Position numbers and translations under genes: made by a program. The notes beneath the pieces were generated by a model. It was given only the letters and a program-made list of their open reading frames with translations. It was not told the origin of the DNA and searched no databases. A stretch of 34,577 bases of DNA from an uncultured Myxococcales bacterium (GTDB lineage Bacteria > Myxococcota_A > UBA9042), in assembly GCA_903883645.1 (NCBI GenBank), contig CAISBR010000001.1:1-34577 (forward strand), read 5' to 3'. Below are positions 26,252 to 34,331 of the stretch, in pieces; position 1 is the stretch's first letter; every line of letters begins with the position of its first letter.

Positions 26252-26619
26252 GGCGTAATCACCTTGTCGGCCCGCAGCGTGAGCTCCAAGATGTCGCGCA
26301 TGTTGCTCACAAAGCCAAGGGCCATGGCGTCGACCAAAGCGTAGTGCTCCAAGCAAGTTACGCAGGCAACCATGTCGACACCGGCGTCGTCTAGGGCGCG
26401 CAAGGCGTCCAAATGCGGCGAGTCGCGCCCGAGCAGTTGCACGGCGGCGTTGTAAAAAACCATCGACTCGGGCTTGGGTTCGACGCTAACCAGGGTGCGC
26501 AAAAAGCTGCCCATTAGGCGCGCACCCAAGTCGTCGTCGCCGCGGCCCAGCGTGGGGGCGTGCAACACGATGACGCTGCGGTCGGCGAGTGCGCGGACTT
26601 CTGTTGGCAATTGTTGCAT
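26248..26619 (-). CDS. DsrE/YedF-like sulfur- or selenium-carrier protein
   Basis: The 123-residue protein reads SVIVLHAPTLGRGDDDLGAR, LMGSFLRTL, MVFYNAAVQLL, VDMVACVTCLEHYALVD and DILELTLRADKVITP. This closely follows the C-terminal DsrE-type half of YedF, a protein associated with selenium metabolism, including the Cys of GTCLDFY (here VTCLEHY). The N-terminal TusA half of YedF is absent. ACCGAGGATTT precedes ATG 26619, a good ribosome site. DsrE proteins carry persulfide or related groups on a Cys. The stop overlaps the start of the membrane protein gene. Confidence 0.82.
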   Translation of the reverse strand: MQQLPTEVRALADRSVIVLHAPTLGRGDDDLGARLMGSFLRTLVSVEPKPESMVFYNAAVQLLGRDSPHLDALRALDDAGVDMVACVTCLEHYALVDAMALGFVSNMRDILELTLRADKVITP

Positions 26620-26804
26620 AAATCCTCGGTGTTATAGCCCGACGGGCAATCACAGCCGCGCGGGGTCGCGAAGTTTAAGGGCTGCGCCAGCGCCCGGTCA
26701 ATCGCGGTCGGTTATGCAGTGCTCGGCAAGGCAGGCTGGCGCAGCGGCGGCGGCTCGCGTAGGATTTTTGCGCGCAGCATTCGCTGCCCTGGCGGCATCG
26801 CACA
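26620..26804. promoter_or_regulatory. Divergent control region of the DsrE and methyltransferase pairs
   Basis: The 185 bp separate two divergent gene pairs and must hold both promoters. I see no clear boxes or hairpins. The shared region is the main reason to treat the four genes as one functional block. Confidence 0.35.
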
Positions 26805-27533
26805 ATGCCAACCGTTCAAGAGCATTACGACGGCTTACTGGCCGAGCACTACACGTGGATGCTTGGCGATTTTGCCGCACGCAGCGAGGCGGCCCGGCAG
26901 TTCTTTGCGCGCCATGACCTGCGCGGCCCTGGGTTTGCGGTCGATCTGGGGGCGGGCTCTGGGCTGCAAACTCTGGCGCTCGCCCAGCTTGGCTACCACG
27001 TGGTGGCGCTCGACACCAGCGCGCAGCTCCTTGGCGAGCTGGCGGAGCGAACCGCAGGGCTGCCGGTAGCGGCGGTGTGCGCGGATCTGCTGACCTTTGC
27101 CGCCCACTGCCCCAAGTCGCCGCACCTTGTGGTGTGCATGGGCGACACCCTTAGCCATCTGGCCGCGCCTGAGCAAGTGCGCGAGCTTGCGGCCGCGGCG
27201 TTTGCGGCGCTGCTGCCCGGTGGCGCGCTGGTGCTCGGCTTTCGCGACCTTAGCCGTGCGCTGACGGGTACCGACCGTATCGTGCCGGTGCGCACGAGCG
27301 ACGACCGCATCTTTACGTGCTTCTTGGAGTTTCTTGCCGATCGCGTGCAAGTGCACGACGTGGTGCACAGCCGAACGGGGCAGGGTGGCGAGTGGAGCGT
27401 GGCCAAAAGCAGCTACCTCAAGCTGCGCCTTGCGGCCGATCAAGTGGCGCAAGAGCTGACCAGCGCTGGGTTTGTCCTCCGCCATTTGACCACCCAGGCG
27501 GGGCTGGTCGAGCTGATCGCGGTCAAGCCGTGA
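26805..27533 (+). CDS. Class I SAM-dependent methyltransferase
   Basis: The 242-residue protein has motif I VDLGAGSGLQT (46-56), motif II VVALDTSAQLL, then AAVCADLLTF and VVCMGDTLSHL (motif IV region), and LLPGGALVLGFRDLSR as motif V/VI. This is the Rossmann-fold methyltransferase core and nearly the entire protein. The acceptor is unknown; no extra substrate-binding domain is present, which favours a small-molecule substrate. ATG 26805 has only a weak site (GGCGG). The next gene begins 7 bp after the stop, so the two form an operon. Confidence 0.88.
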   Translation: MPTVQEHYDGLLAEHYTWMLGDFAARSEAARQFFARHDLRGPGFAVDLGAGSGLQTLALAQLGYHVVALDTSAQLLGELAERTAGLPVAAVCADLLTFAAHCPKSPHLVVCMGDTLSHLAAPEQVRELAAAAFAALLPGGALVLGFRDLSRALTGTDRIVPVRTSDDRIFTCFLEFLADRVQVHDVVHSRTGQGGEWSVAKSSYLKLRLAADQVAQELTSAGFVLRHLTTQAGLVELIAVKP

Positions 27534-27540
27534 GCTACCC

Positions 27541-28689
27541 ATGACCACAAGTCGTTTTCCGAGTCGCAGCGTCGTACCGAGTCGCAGCGTCGTACCGAGT
27601 CGCAGCGCCGTATCGAGTCGCAGTGTGTCGCTGGGCGTAGGGCTGACCAACGCCTGCAACTTGGCTTGCTCGCACTGTTACCGCGCCGAGGGCACCCAGG
27701 CGCTCGACGCCGCCGAGCTGCTGGCTGCGATCTACCTTTTGCCCGTGCGCTCGGTCAACTTTGGCACCGGCGAAAATGCGCTGCATCCCGATTTTGGCAC
27801 CGTGATTGACGAGCTTGCGCGGCGGGGCATTCGCATCACCATGACCACCAACGGCTATAGCGCGCAGGTGCTGAGCGATGCGCGCCTGCAGCTGTTCGCC
27901 GAAGTGGAGTTCTCGATCGACTACCCTACGCCCGCGGACCACGATCGTGCGCGCGGCCCGGGCAACTGGCTGCTCATTGAGGAGCAAATGGCGCGGTGCA
28001 CGCGCTTGGGCATCCGCACCACCGTTCTGTCCGTGATGATGTCGACCAATTTTGCGCAGTTGCCGGCCGTGGCGGCGGTGGCGGGCGCGCGCGGTGCTCT
28101 ACTGCGCGTCAACGCGTTTCAGGCGGTAACCACGGCCGATTGCGCGCTCAGCTACGCGCAGTTTTGGCAGGGTTATCGCGATCTTTTGGCGGTCGCAGAC
28201 CTCGAGACCTGTGGCGAGCCCATCGTCCGCGCCATGTTAGGCATCGCGCGCTCACCCGGCGCCGGCTGCGGCAGCGACACCTTGCGAATTACGCCGCGAG
28301 GGGCGCTGGTGGCCTGCGTGTACCAGAGCGATGGCGAGCTGCGCCTCAGCGACTTGCGGCAAAGCGGCGCAGAGGTGCTCGATGATTCCAGGCTTGGGCG
28401 CGACAGCGGGCGGCCAGCTAGCTGCCACGATTGCCCGCAATTGCCAACTTGCGGTGGCGGCTGCGCCAGTCGGCGTGCGCTGGCAGGGCGACTGGGCGAG
28501 CCTGACCCCTACTGCCCCTTGCAGCCCGGCCGGCCGCCGCATGGGCTAATGCTGCAAAATGCAAAGAGTGGCGAGGTGTTGGCCAAGGCCTCTAGTGCAT
28601 GCACCACGGTGTTTCGCTACCGCACCGATCCGCACCGATCCGCGCCGCGGCGTTTGGGGGGAAAAAGCGCAACTCCCAGTATACCTTGA
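27541..28689 (+). CDS. Radical SAM/SPASM-type enzyme with a repeat-coded N-terminus
   Basis: The 382-residue protein carries the radical SAM cluster motif CNLACSHCY (Cys39, Cys43, Cys46) in a TIM-barrel domain, with TTNGYSAQ and EFSIDYPTP. The usual GGEP SAM-binding motif is replaced by NFGTGENALHP. A C-terminal Cys block (CHDCPQLPTCGGGC, about residues 298-311) is like the SPASM or twitch region that holds extra iron-sulfur clusters. The first 29 residues are four near-repeats of PSRSVV, encoded by an 18-bp tandem repeat; translation might instead begin at GTG 27628. Following the methyltransferase at 7 bp, it probably acts on the same product. Peptide or small-molecule substrate cannot be told from sequence. 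Confidence 0.85.
   Translation: MTTSRFPSRSVVPSRSVVPSRSAVSSRSVSLGVGLTNACNLACSHCYRAEGTQALDAAELLAAIYLLPVRSVNFGTGENALHPDFGTVIDELARRGIRITMTTNGYSAQVLSDARLQLFAEVEFSIDYPTPADHDRARGPGNWLLIEEQMARCTRLGIRTTVLSVMMSTNFAQLPAVAAVAGARGALLRVNAFQAVTTADCALSYAQFWQGYRDLLAVADLETCGEPIVRAMLGIARSPGAGCGSDTLRITPRGALVACVYQSDGELRLSDLRQSGAEVLDDSRLGRDSGRPASCHDCPQLPTCGGGCASRRALAGRLGEPDPYCPLQPGRPPHGLMLQNAKSGEVLAKASSACTTVFRYRTDPHRSAPRRLGGKSATPSIP
27559..27630 (+). repeat. Four 18-bp tandem repeats at the start of the radical SAM gene
   Basis: Units at 27559, 27577, 27595 and 27613: the first two are identical (CCGAGTCGCAGCGTCGTA), the third differs by one base and the fourth is more diverged. The period is a multiple of three, so gain or loss of units leaves the frame intact. 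Same-strand repeats of this kind are prone to slippage. Confidence 0.85.
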
Positions 28690-28891
28690 CACTGTGCGGC
28701 CCCGGTACGTCCGGCCGCTCGTGTTTGTGCCCGCGCCGCTGGCCACGCAGGTCGGCGCTCTCGCTTGACCGCCACCGGTGCCGGGAGCATTCTCGCCAGC
28801 AGGTCTTTTGGGGCAGGCAGCTGTCTTCAAGGCTCGATCCGCAGGTCGTGAGTCGAGCCCCACATGCGCCCTGCCCCTAGGCGGTATTCCG
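28690..28891 (+). other. Gap before the enolase-superfamily operon
   Basis: A TTGACA at 28686-28691 could be a -35 box, but I see no matching -10 in the GC-rich sequence after it. The open frame of the next gene reaches back to 28778 without homology. Confidence 0.3.
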
Positions 28892-30241
28892 ATGCGCATT
28901 ACCGACGTTACGCTGTGGCACGTGTCTGTCCCCCTGCCAGCGCCGTTTTATCCGTCGTGGATTCCGGGACTTGCCCAGACCGAGAACCGTTTTACCCTGG
29001 TGCGCGTGGGCACGGCCTCGGGCCTAGTGGGCTGGTCGGCTGGGCCGGCGATGGACCGCGAACGGCAAGGGCTAGGCTCGCTGCTCGGGCCGTACTTGCT
29101 GGGCGAGCGCGCCGACGACCTGGCCTCACTGCGCCAGCGCCTGCGCGAGATGACGTACCTGGGCTGGCACGTGGGCTGGCTCGAGCCGGCGCTGTGGGAC
29201 ATTGTGGGCAAGGCGCGCAACATGCCGATTTGGCAGCTTTTGGGCGGGCAGCCCGGGCGGGTGCAGCTGTACGCGTCGACCGGCGAGGTGTGCGACGGGG
29301 CGACTCGGGTCAAAGAGCTCGAGAAGCGGCGCAGCGAGGGCTTTGAGGCCGCCAAATTGCGCGTGCACGCCATGGAAATGGCTGAGGACCTTGAGCAAAT
29401 CGAGACGGTGCGCGCGGCGATGGGCGCCGAGTTTGAGATGGGTATCGATGCCAACCAGGGCTGGCGCGTGGCCGTGGTTGCCGATGCGCCGGTCTGGGAT
29501 CTGCAGCGTGCGCGCGCCTTTGCCGACCGCGCTCACGAGCTCGGCTACCGCTGGCTCGAAGAGCCGCTGCCCAACGACGACTACGACGGCATGGCCGCCC
29601 TGCGCGGCTCGACTAAAATGCCGATTGCTGGCGCAGAGTTGAATCATATTGGCCTGCCCGAGGTGGGGGTAATGCTAGGCAAGCAGTGCCTTGACATCTA
29701 CCAGCCCGATGCGATTTTTGCGGGCGGTATTGCCGAGACATGGCGCATCGCCCGCGCGGTGGCGGCAAAGGGCGCGCGCTACACTCCGCACACCTGGACC
29801 AACGGTATTGGTTTTGCAGTAAATCTGCAGCTTTTTGGGGCATCGCCGTGGCGCCATGGCACCAAGCTTGAGTACCCGATTGCCGAGCCGGGCTGGGTGC
29901 CACAGGGGCGCGACGGGCTGCTGGTTCGGCCATGGCTGCACGACCGCGGCTGGCTCGACCTGCCCACCGCGCCGGGGCTGGGCTTTGACATCGATCAGGG
30001 GGCCTTGTGGCGGCACGGCCATTGCTTTTACCGCGGTACACCCACGCGGGTGGCGGTGCACGCGGTGCTCGACAAGGGGCTCAAGGTGGCCCGCGAGCTG
30101 GGGAAAGTGCGGGACCAGCGCCTGGCCAAGCGCCACGCTGAGCTCGACAGCCAGATTCAGGCCGGGCACGACCCGCTGGCCGAGTTTACGGCACCGGTAG
30201 CCGCCGTTGTTTCGCCCGAGTGGAAACTCAATGGCCAGTAA
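28892..30241 (+). CDS. Enolase-superfamily (mandelate racemase type) acid-sugar dehydratase or racemase
   Basis: The 449-residue protein abstracts a proton alpha to a carboxylate, with Mg2+ bound by three acids. Visible are the KxR base motif AAKLRVHAM (Lys155, Arg157), metal ligands Asp186 (GIDANQGW), Glu223/224 (RWLEEPLP) and Glu249 (AGAELN), and the His/Asp dyad, YTPHTW with His300 and PDAIFAGGI with Asp273. This set is that of the mandelate racemase subgroup. ATG 28892 is where homology starts. The C-terminus extends about 70 residues beyond the usual barrel. Its stop overlaps the next start by 11 bp, so it is coupled to the oxidase pair. The substrate is probably a sugar acid. Confidence 0.87.
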   Translation: MRITDVTLWHVSVPLPAPFYPSWIPGLAQTENRFTLVRVGTASGLVGWSAGPAMDRERQGLGSLLGPYLLGERADDLASLRQRLREMTYLGWHVGWLEPALWDIVGKARNMPIWQLLGGQPGRVQLYASTGEVCDGATRVKELEKRRSEGFEAAKLRVHAMEMAEDLEQIETVRAAMGAEFEMGIDANQGWRVAVVADAPVWDLQRARAFADRAHELGYRWLEEPLPNDDYDGMAALRGSTKMPIAGAELNHIGLPEVGVMLGKQCLDIYQPDAIFAGGIAETWRIARAVAAKGARYTPHTWTNGIGFAVNLQLFGASPWRHGTKLEYPIAEPGWVPQGRDGLLVRPWLHDRGWLDLPTAPGLGFDIDQGALWRHGHCFYRGTPTRVAVHAVLDKGLKVARELGKVRDQRLAKRHAELDSQIQAGHDPLAEFTAPVAAVVSPEWKLNGQ

Positions 30242-30761
30242 GTACTTGTCGCGTCGGGCGTTTGTGCGCCTTGGCCTGGGCGCGGGCGTGCTGGGTGCGA
30301 GCGCCGGTCTGGGCCTGTGGTGGCTGCGTGGCACGGCGCCCGAGGTGCAAGGGCTTGGCGTGCTGTCGGCGGCGCAGTACCGCACCTTGGCGGCGCTGTC
30401 GCAGGTTCATCTGCCGCCGTGCCCAAGTATTGCCATTAGTGGCGTCGACTTAGACCTTGCGCGCCTGTTTGACACGTACCTTTTCGATCAGCCGCCGGCC
30501 GATCAAAGCGAAGCCCAGCTTGCCTTGCAGTTGGTCGAGTACGGCCCCCTGCTTTTCGACCATCGCTTGGTAACCTTTAGTAATCTTTCGGCTGATCAGC
30601 AGCTGGCGCACTGGACCGGCTGGTCGCGGTCGAGCAACGCCACCCGCCGCGAGATCTATTGGTCGTTCGCGCGCTTCTTTGGCTTGGCGTTTTATGACCA
30701 AGAGCGGGTGTGGCCGGCGATCGGCTACCCAGGGCCAAGTCTGGCGAGGCTGCAAAAATGA
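30231..30761 (+). CDS. Tat-exported gluconate-2-dehydrogenase subunit 3-like protein
   Basis: The 176-residue protein has a twin-arginine signal SRRAFVRLGLGAGVLGAS (Arg8, Arg9). The body has LSAAQYRTLAALSQVHLPP and LALQLVEYGPLLFD, then LAHWTGWSRSSNATRREIYW and YWSFARFFGLAFYD, matching the gluconate 2-dehydrogenase subunit 3 family (PF13618). In FAD-dependent glucose dehydrogenases the equivalent gamma subunit is the hitch-hiker that takes the folded flavoprotein through the Tat system. ATG 30231 lies within the end of the enolase gene, and its stop overlaps the GMC start in ATGA. Confidence 0.87.
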   Translation: MASKYLSRRAFVRLGLGAGVLGASAGLGLWWLRGTAPEVQGLGVLSAAQYRTLAALSQVHLPPCPSIAISGVDLDLARLFDTYLFDQPPADQSEAQLALQLVEYGPLLFDHRLVTFSNLSADQQLAHWTGWSRSSNATRREIYWSFARFFGLAFYDQERVWPAIGYPGPSLARLQK

Positions 30762-32308
30762 GCGAAATCGTTGACTGTTCGCAGTGGGGCGCCGCTGCCC
30801 AGCCACCCGACATGCGCTGCGAAGTGCTGGTCATCGGCTCGGGCTGCGGTGGCGCGACGGCGGCGCGGGTGTTGGCGCAGGCCGGGCGCAGGGTCATCGT
30901 GCTCGAAGAGGGCGGCGATTTTGTGGGTCCCGGCCGCCTAACCCAGCGCGATCTAGCCATGTACGACCAAGTGTATGCCGACCGCGGCGGGCGCACCACG
31001 GCGTGTCGCTCGATCTCGGTCCTGTCGGGGCGCGTGCTGGGTGGCGGCGGCGTAATCAACGCCTGCGACGTGGTGCCCATCGCCGACGAGACTTGGGCAA
31101 CTTGGCGCAAATACTTTGGAATCGACGCATTTTCGGCTAGCGACATTGCCGCAGCGACGCAGCGGGCACTGACCGACCTGTCGGCCAACCCGATCGCCGA
31201 AGAACAAGTCAACAAAAACAACCAGATATTGCGTCGTGGCTCGCAGGCCCTGGGCTGGCGCGGCGAGCTGATGCGCCACAACCGTGTGGATTGCAAGGGC
31301 TTAGGCTCGTGCCTCATCGGCTGCCCCGTGGGTGCCAAGCGCAACCCGCGGATGGTCTCGATTCCGTTGGCGCTGCAGGCCGGTGCGCAAATTTTGACCC
31401 GCGCGCGGGCCGAGCAGATTCGCGACGTGCGCGGCCGGCAGAAAACCGTGACGGTGCGCTGTCTGGATGCCAAAGGCTACCGCGAAGGCGCCACCTTTCG
31501 CGTGATCGCGGATGTGGTGATTCTCGCGGCAGGTCCGGTCGGTACCACAACGATTCTAAAGACTTCTGGCCTGGGCAGCGCGGCTCTGGGGCGGTTTGTC
31601 AGTTTGCAGCCACAGATTCCTATCACCGCCGTTATGCCCGAGGTGGTCAACGCTTTTGACGGGATTCCACAGGCTTACGCGGTGACCGAATTTGAGCGCC
31701 ACGACGACCAGCGCGGCTTGACCGGCTTTCGCATCGAGCCGATTTTTGGCACGCCGGGGGTGATTGGCTCACTGGTTTCGGAACCCGGTGCGGCGGGCAA
31801 GGCGCTGATGGCCCAGCTGCCGCATTTTGCCGCGGCGCTGCTGCTGCTGCCCGACGAACCCCTGGCGCAAATCCGCAGAAATTGGCGCCAACAGCTGCGC
31901 ATCGAGTATCAGTTTACCGAGGATTATCGCAGCCGCGCCCGCCAAGCGATTCAGGCGGCCGCGCGCGTGTATCTACAGGCGGGAGCTCAGGTTGTGGCGG
32001 TGCCGACCTGTCCGGCGCTGACCATCCGCAGTGAGCGCGACCTGGCCCAGATCGACAAAATCAGCCTAGATCCCGCAACGCTGCCGCTCATTAGTGCCCA
32101 TCAGCAGGGCGGCGCGCGCATGGGGCCGGATGCCGAGACCAGTGTCTGCGATTTGGACGGGCGGGTGCGCGGTGGGCGCGACATTTTTGTCATGGACACC
32201 TCTGTATTTCCGACCACCTCGTCGAGCCACACCATGGCGCCGGTGATCACCATGGCGCACCTGCTGGCCGGTCGCTTGGCGGCCCACTGGCCACAGACTG
32301 CGAGTTGA
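30758..32308 (+). CDS. GMC flavoprotein oxidoreductase, possibly iron-sulfur bearing
   Basis: The 516-residue protein oxidises an alcohol or sugar with FAD. An ADP-binding VIGSGCGGATAARVLAQAGR is at about 25-44 and VLEEGGDF follows. The C-terminal GMC motif is SAHQQGGARMG, then DTSVFPTTSSSHTMAP, with His of the catalytic pair. A Cys block C-KGLGS-C-LIG-CPVGAK at about 179-189 has the C-x5-C-x3-C spacing of the fructose dehydrogenase large subunit, which binds a 3Fe-4S cluster; related GMC oxidases also carry Cys here, so the cluster is not proven. The protein has no signal of its own, in line with export on the preceding Tat subunit. A cytochrome subunit is not seen downstream. Confidence 0.88.
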   Translation: MSEIVDCSQWGAAAQPPDMRCEVLVIGSGCGGATAARVLAQAGRRVIVLEEGGDFVGPGRLTQRDLAMYDQVYADRGGRTTACRSISVLSGRVLGGGGVINACDVVPIADETWATWRKYFGIDAFSASDIAAATQRALTDLSANPIAEEQVNKNNQILRRGSQALGWRGELMRHNRVDCKGLGSCLIGCPVGAKRNPRMVSIPLALQAGAQILTRARAEQIRDVRGRQKTVTVRCLDAKGYREGATFRVIADVVILAAGPVGTTTILKTSGLGSAALGRFVSLQPQIPITAVMPEVVNAFDGIPQAYAVTEFERHDDQRGLTGFRIEPIFGTPGVIGSLVSEPGAAGKALMAQLPHFAAALLLLPDEPLAQIRRNWRQQLRIEYQFTEDYRSRARQAIQAAARVYLQAGAQVVAVPTCPALTIRSERDLAQIDKISLDPATLPLISAHQQGGARMGPDAETSVCDLDGRVRGGRDIFVMDTSVFPTTSSSHTMAPVITMAHLLAGRLAAHWPQTAS

Positions 32309-33386
32309 ATGGCCCCCTCGGTTGCTCGCCGAAGAATTGGGTCGCGGCGGGCTCACGGTTAGGGTAGACCTCTGCCAGCGTCGACTATCGTAACGGGCGA
32401 GCTCAAGCGTTTGCGGGCGGGGCTGTTTGGGCGGTTACGGACGAGCCCAATGACCGCGCCCGCTTGGCGTTTGACGCCACTCGCCAGGGCTGGGGCAGTT
32501 CACATTCCCACATATGGCCTTGTTTCGCCGATACTTAGCGCTTGTCGAATGGTCTTATGACGAATGTCAGCGTACGTCCTGCAGCGGACTGTGGTGTGGT
32601 CGCTGAAATAGCTGTACGTCCACATCCTTCATCGCGGTCCGTTCCCAACCCGCCCCATCGTCCGCCCCAGATATGCAAGGATGTTCAACGATTATTATTG
32701 GGAGAATAGCGGGCCCCGTGCTCAGCTTCACGCGCCACACGGCTGCCCCGCGGCGCCAGTTCCTAAAAACTACGCGAAAATGGCTGAATACGCCGGTTGT
32801 GTCCTGTTGGCGCCGGTCGCGCTGGCGGCGCCCCCCCCCCGGGCTGTGGACAGTGCCGCCCCATGGACAAGTCGTTGTGGAGCCACACTTATTGGCGACA
32901 GTTCGCGACGACTTGACCACAGGGCTTGGACAGCGCCGCCGACGGCTCTTCAGGATGCGGCGGTGGCCGCGGCGCTGACCACACTGCCCACAGCGACAGC
33001 CGCTGCCATGTAATGGATTCGAAACGAGGATCAGACAAAGGAGCACGGCTTGCTGCGCTCGCCGCGGGATTTGGCGGATGGGCTGAGCTCACCGGAATTG
33101 CGCTGCTTCACTGCGCCATTCACATGGTTTTCGCGACAGGCTCCCAGCTAGTTGTTCTGGTTAGTTAGCGGCCTGATTTTGCGTTTGAGCGCCAGAGCCG
33201 CCCGCTATGTTCTTGCAGTCCATGGGAAATATGCGCAGCCCGCCATCGGGCACACACCTCGCCCGCAGCGTACCCTAGACAATGTCGCTGATTTCGTCTC
33301 AATCGTGTCCAGTATTGCCTCAGCCGGGACTGCAATCCCCAAGGCCCAGCCCGAACCACCTGAACCCAAACACCAGGGGAACACCA
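32309..33386. other. 1.1-kb gene-poor region with repeats
   Basis: I find no convincing gene on either strand. Repeat structure lies at 32831-33005: a run of ten C (32831-32840); a 14-bp direct repeat TGGACAGTGCCGCC (32847-32860) and TGGACAGCGCCGCC (32927-32940), 80 bp apart; the inverted repeat CAAGTCGT and ACGACTTG nearby; and TGTGGAGCCACA at about 32875-32886. It could be a structured RNA, a regulatory region for the next gene or a relic. The last 12 bases hold its ribosome site. Confidence 0.35.
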
Positions 33387-34331
33387 ATGACCAATCAGCC
33401 ATTGCGACAAGTTGCGATATTCTACCGCCCCGAGCTGGCGCCGCAGGATGCCGGGGGCAACTACTCGAAATCGCCCAGCAAGCCGCGCCGCTTCATCGAG
33501 TATTTGCAAACGACGCCGCTGTGGCCGCATGTCAAGCTAGTTGGGGACTTTCAGCCTGTTACCCGCGATGACCTGCTCGTGGCGCACGCGCAGGAATACG
33601 TTGACGCGATGCTTGATGGGCGCGGACCTCTAAGCGAAAGCAATGGCTTATACTGGTCGCCCGAGTTTCGAGACTCGGTGCTCTACACCAGCGGTTCCCT
33701 ACTTGCGGCATTACAGACCGCTATCGCCGCACCCGAGCAAGTGACCTTGGCACCTGTGTCGGGCTTTCACCACGCAACGCCAGACAGCGGTGGTGGTTTT
33801 TGCACATTTAGTGGTCAAGTCGTGGCGGCGCTGCGGCTATACCGCGAACAGGGCTTGCGCGGAGCATGGTTCGACTTGGATGGGCACTTTGGCAATTCAA
33901 TTGAAGATTCGCGCGAGTTTGCTCCCGACCTGAGAAAGGCCATCGCGCAGGACTGCAACGTCAATCCGACCGGCCATGGTGCGAGCTATCTGCGCGACTT
34001 GGACCAGCATATCCACAAAATTCGGCAGCTTTTGCTTCGCGGCGAGCTGGACTACTTGGCGTTTGCCCACGGTGCCGATTCGCACGAATGGGACCAACTT
34101 GGCTACCAATGCACCACCGAGCAATGGCTCGAAGCGGCCCGGCGCATCTACAAAATGGTGCGCGAAGTTCGCGAAGTAAGGCCCGTTCCGCTGACGCTGG
34201 CCCTGTTTGGCGGCTACCGCGACGACCATCCCGAGTCCGTACTGGGTCTGCACGCCATGGACCTGGCCGAGTGTCTGAAGCAGTTGCACGATGTTTCGAC
34301 GGGTTTCGCGGCCGAAGTGCGCCGGCCGTGA
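33387..34331 (+). CDS. Histone-deacetylase-fold zinc amidohydrolase
   Basis: The 314-residue protein hydrolyses an acetylated amine or similar amide with one zinc. The His pair is SGFHHATPDS (His128, His129), the zinc site WFDLDGHFGNS (Asp163/165, His167) and GADSHEWDQLG (Asp231, Asp236), and the transition-state Tyr is in LFGGYRDDH (Tyr277). These correspond to the motifs of the arginase/deacetylase superfamily, with FGGY replacing the common GGGY and GADSH replacing GADAH. Likely substrates are acetylpolyamines or acetylated sugars or amino acids rather than proteins. AGGGGA lies eight bases before ATG 33387. It is the last gene of the window. Confidence 0.85.
   Translation: MTNQPLRQVAIFYRPELAPQDAGGNYSKSPSKPRRFIEYLQTTPLWPHVKLVGDFQPVTRDDLLVAHAQEYVDAMLDGRGPLSESNGLYWSPEFRDSVLYTSGSLLAALQTAIAAPEQVTLAPVSGFHHATPDSGGGFCTFSGQVVAALRLYREQGLRGAWFDLDGHFGNSIEDSREFAPDLRKAIAQDCNVNPTGHGASYLRDLDQHIHKIRQLLLRGELDYLAFAHGADSHEWDQLGYQCTTEQWLEAARRIYKMVREVREVRPVPLTLALFGGYRDDHPESVLGLHAMDLAECLKQLHDVSTGFAAEVRRP

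Noticed and set aside
32597..33005. Possible replication origin from TGTGGA-like motifs and the TTATCCACA idea
   Set aside because: The motifs match a DnaA box at only about 7 of 9 positions, there is no AT-rich unwinding element and no dnaA or dnaN nearby.
32780..33013. Possible secreted trypsin-like fragment (frame with CGATLIGDS)
   Set aside because: A single short resemblance; no His, Asp or Ser triad motifs and no continuous homology.
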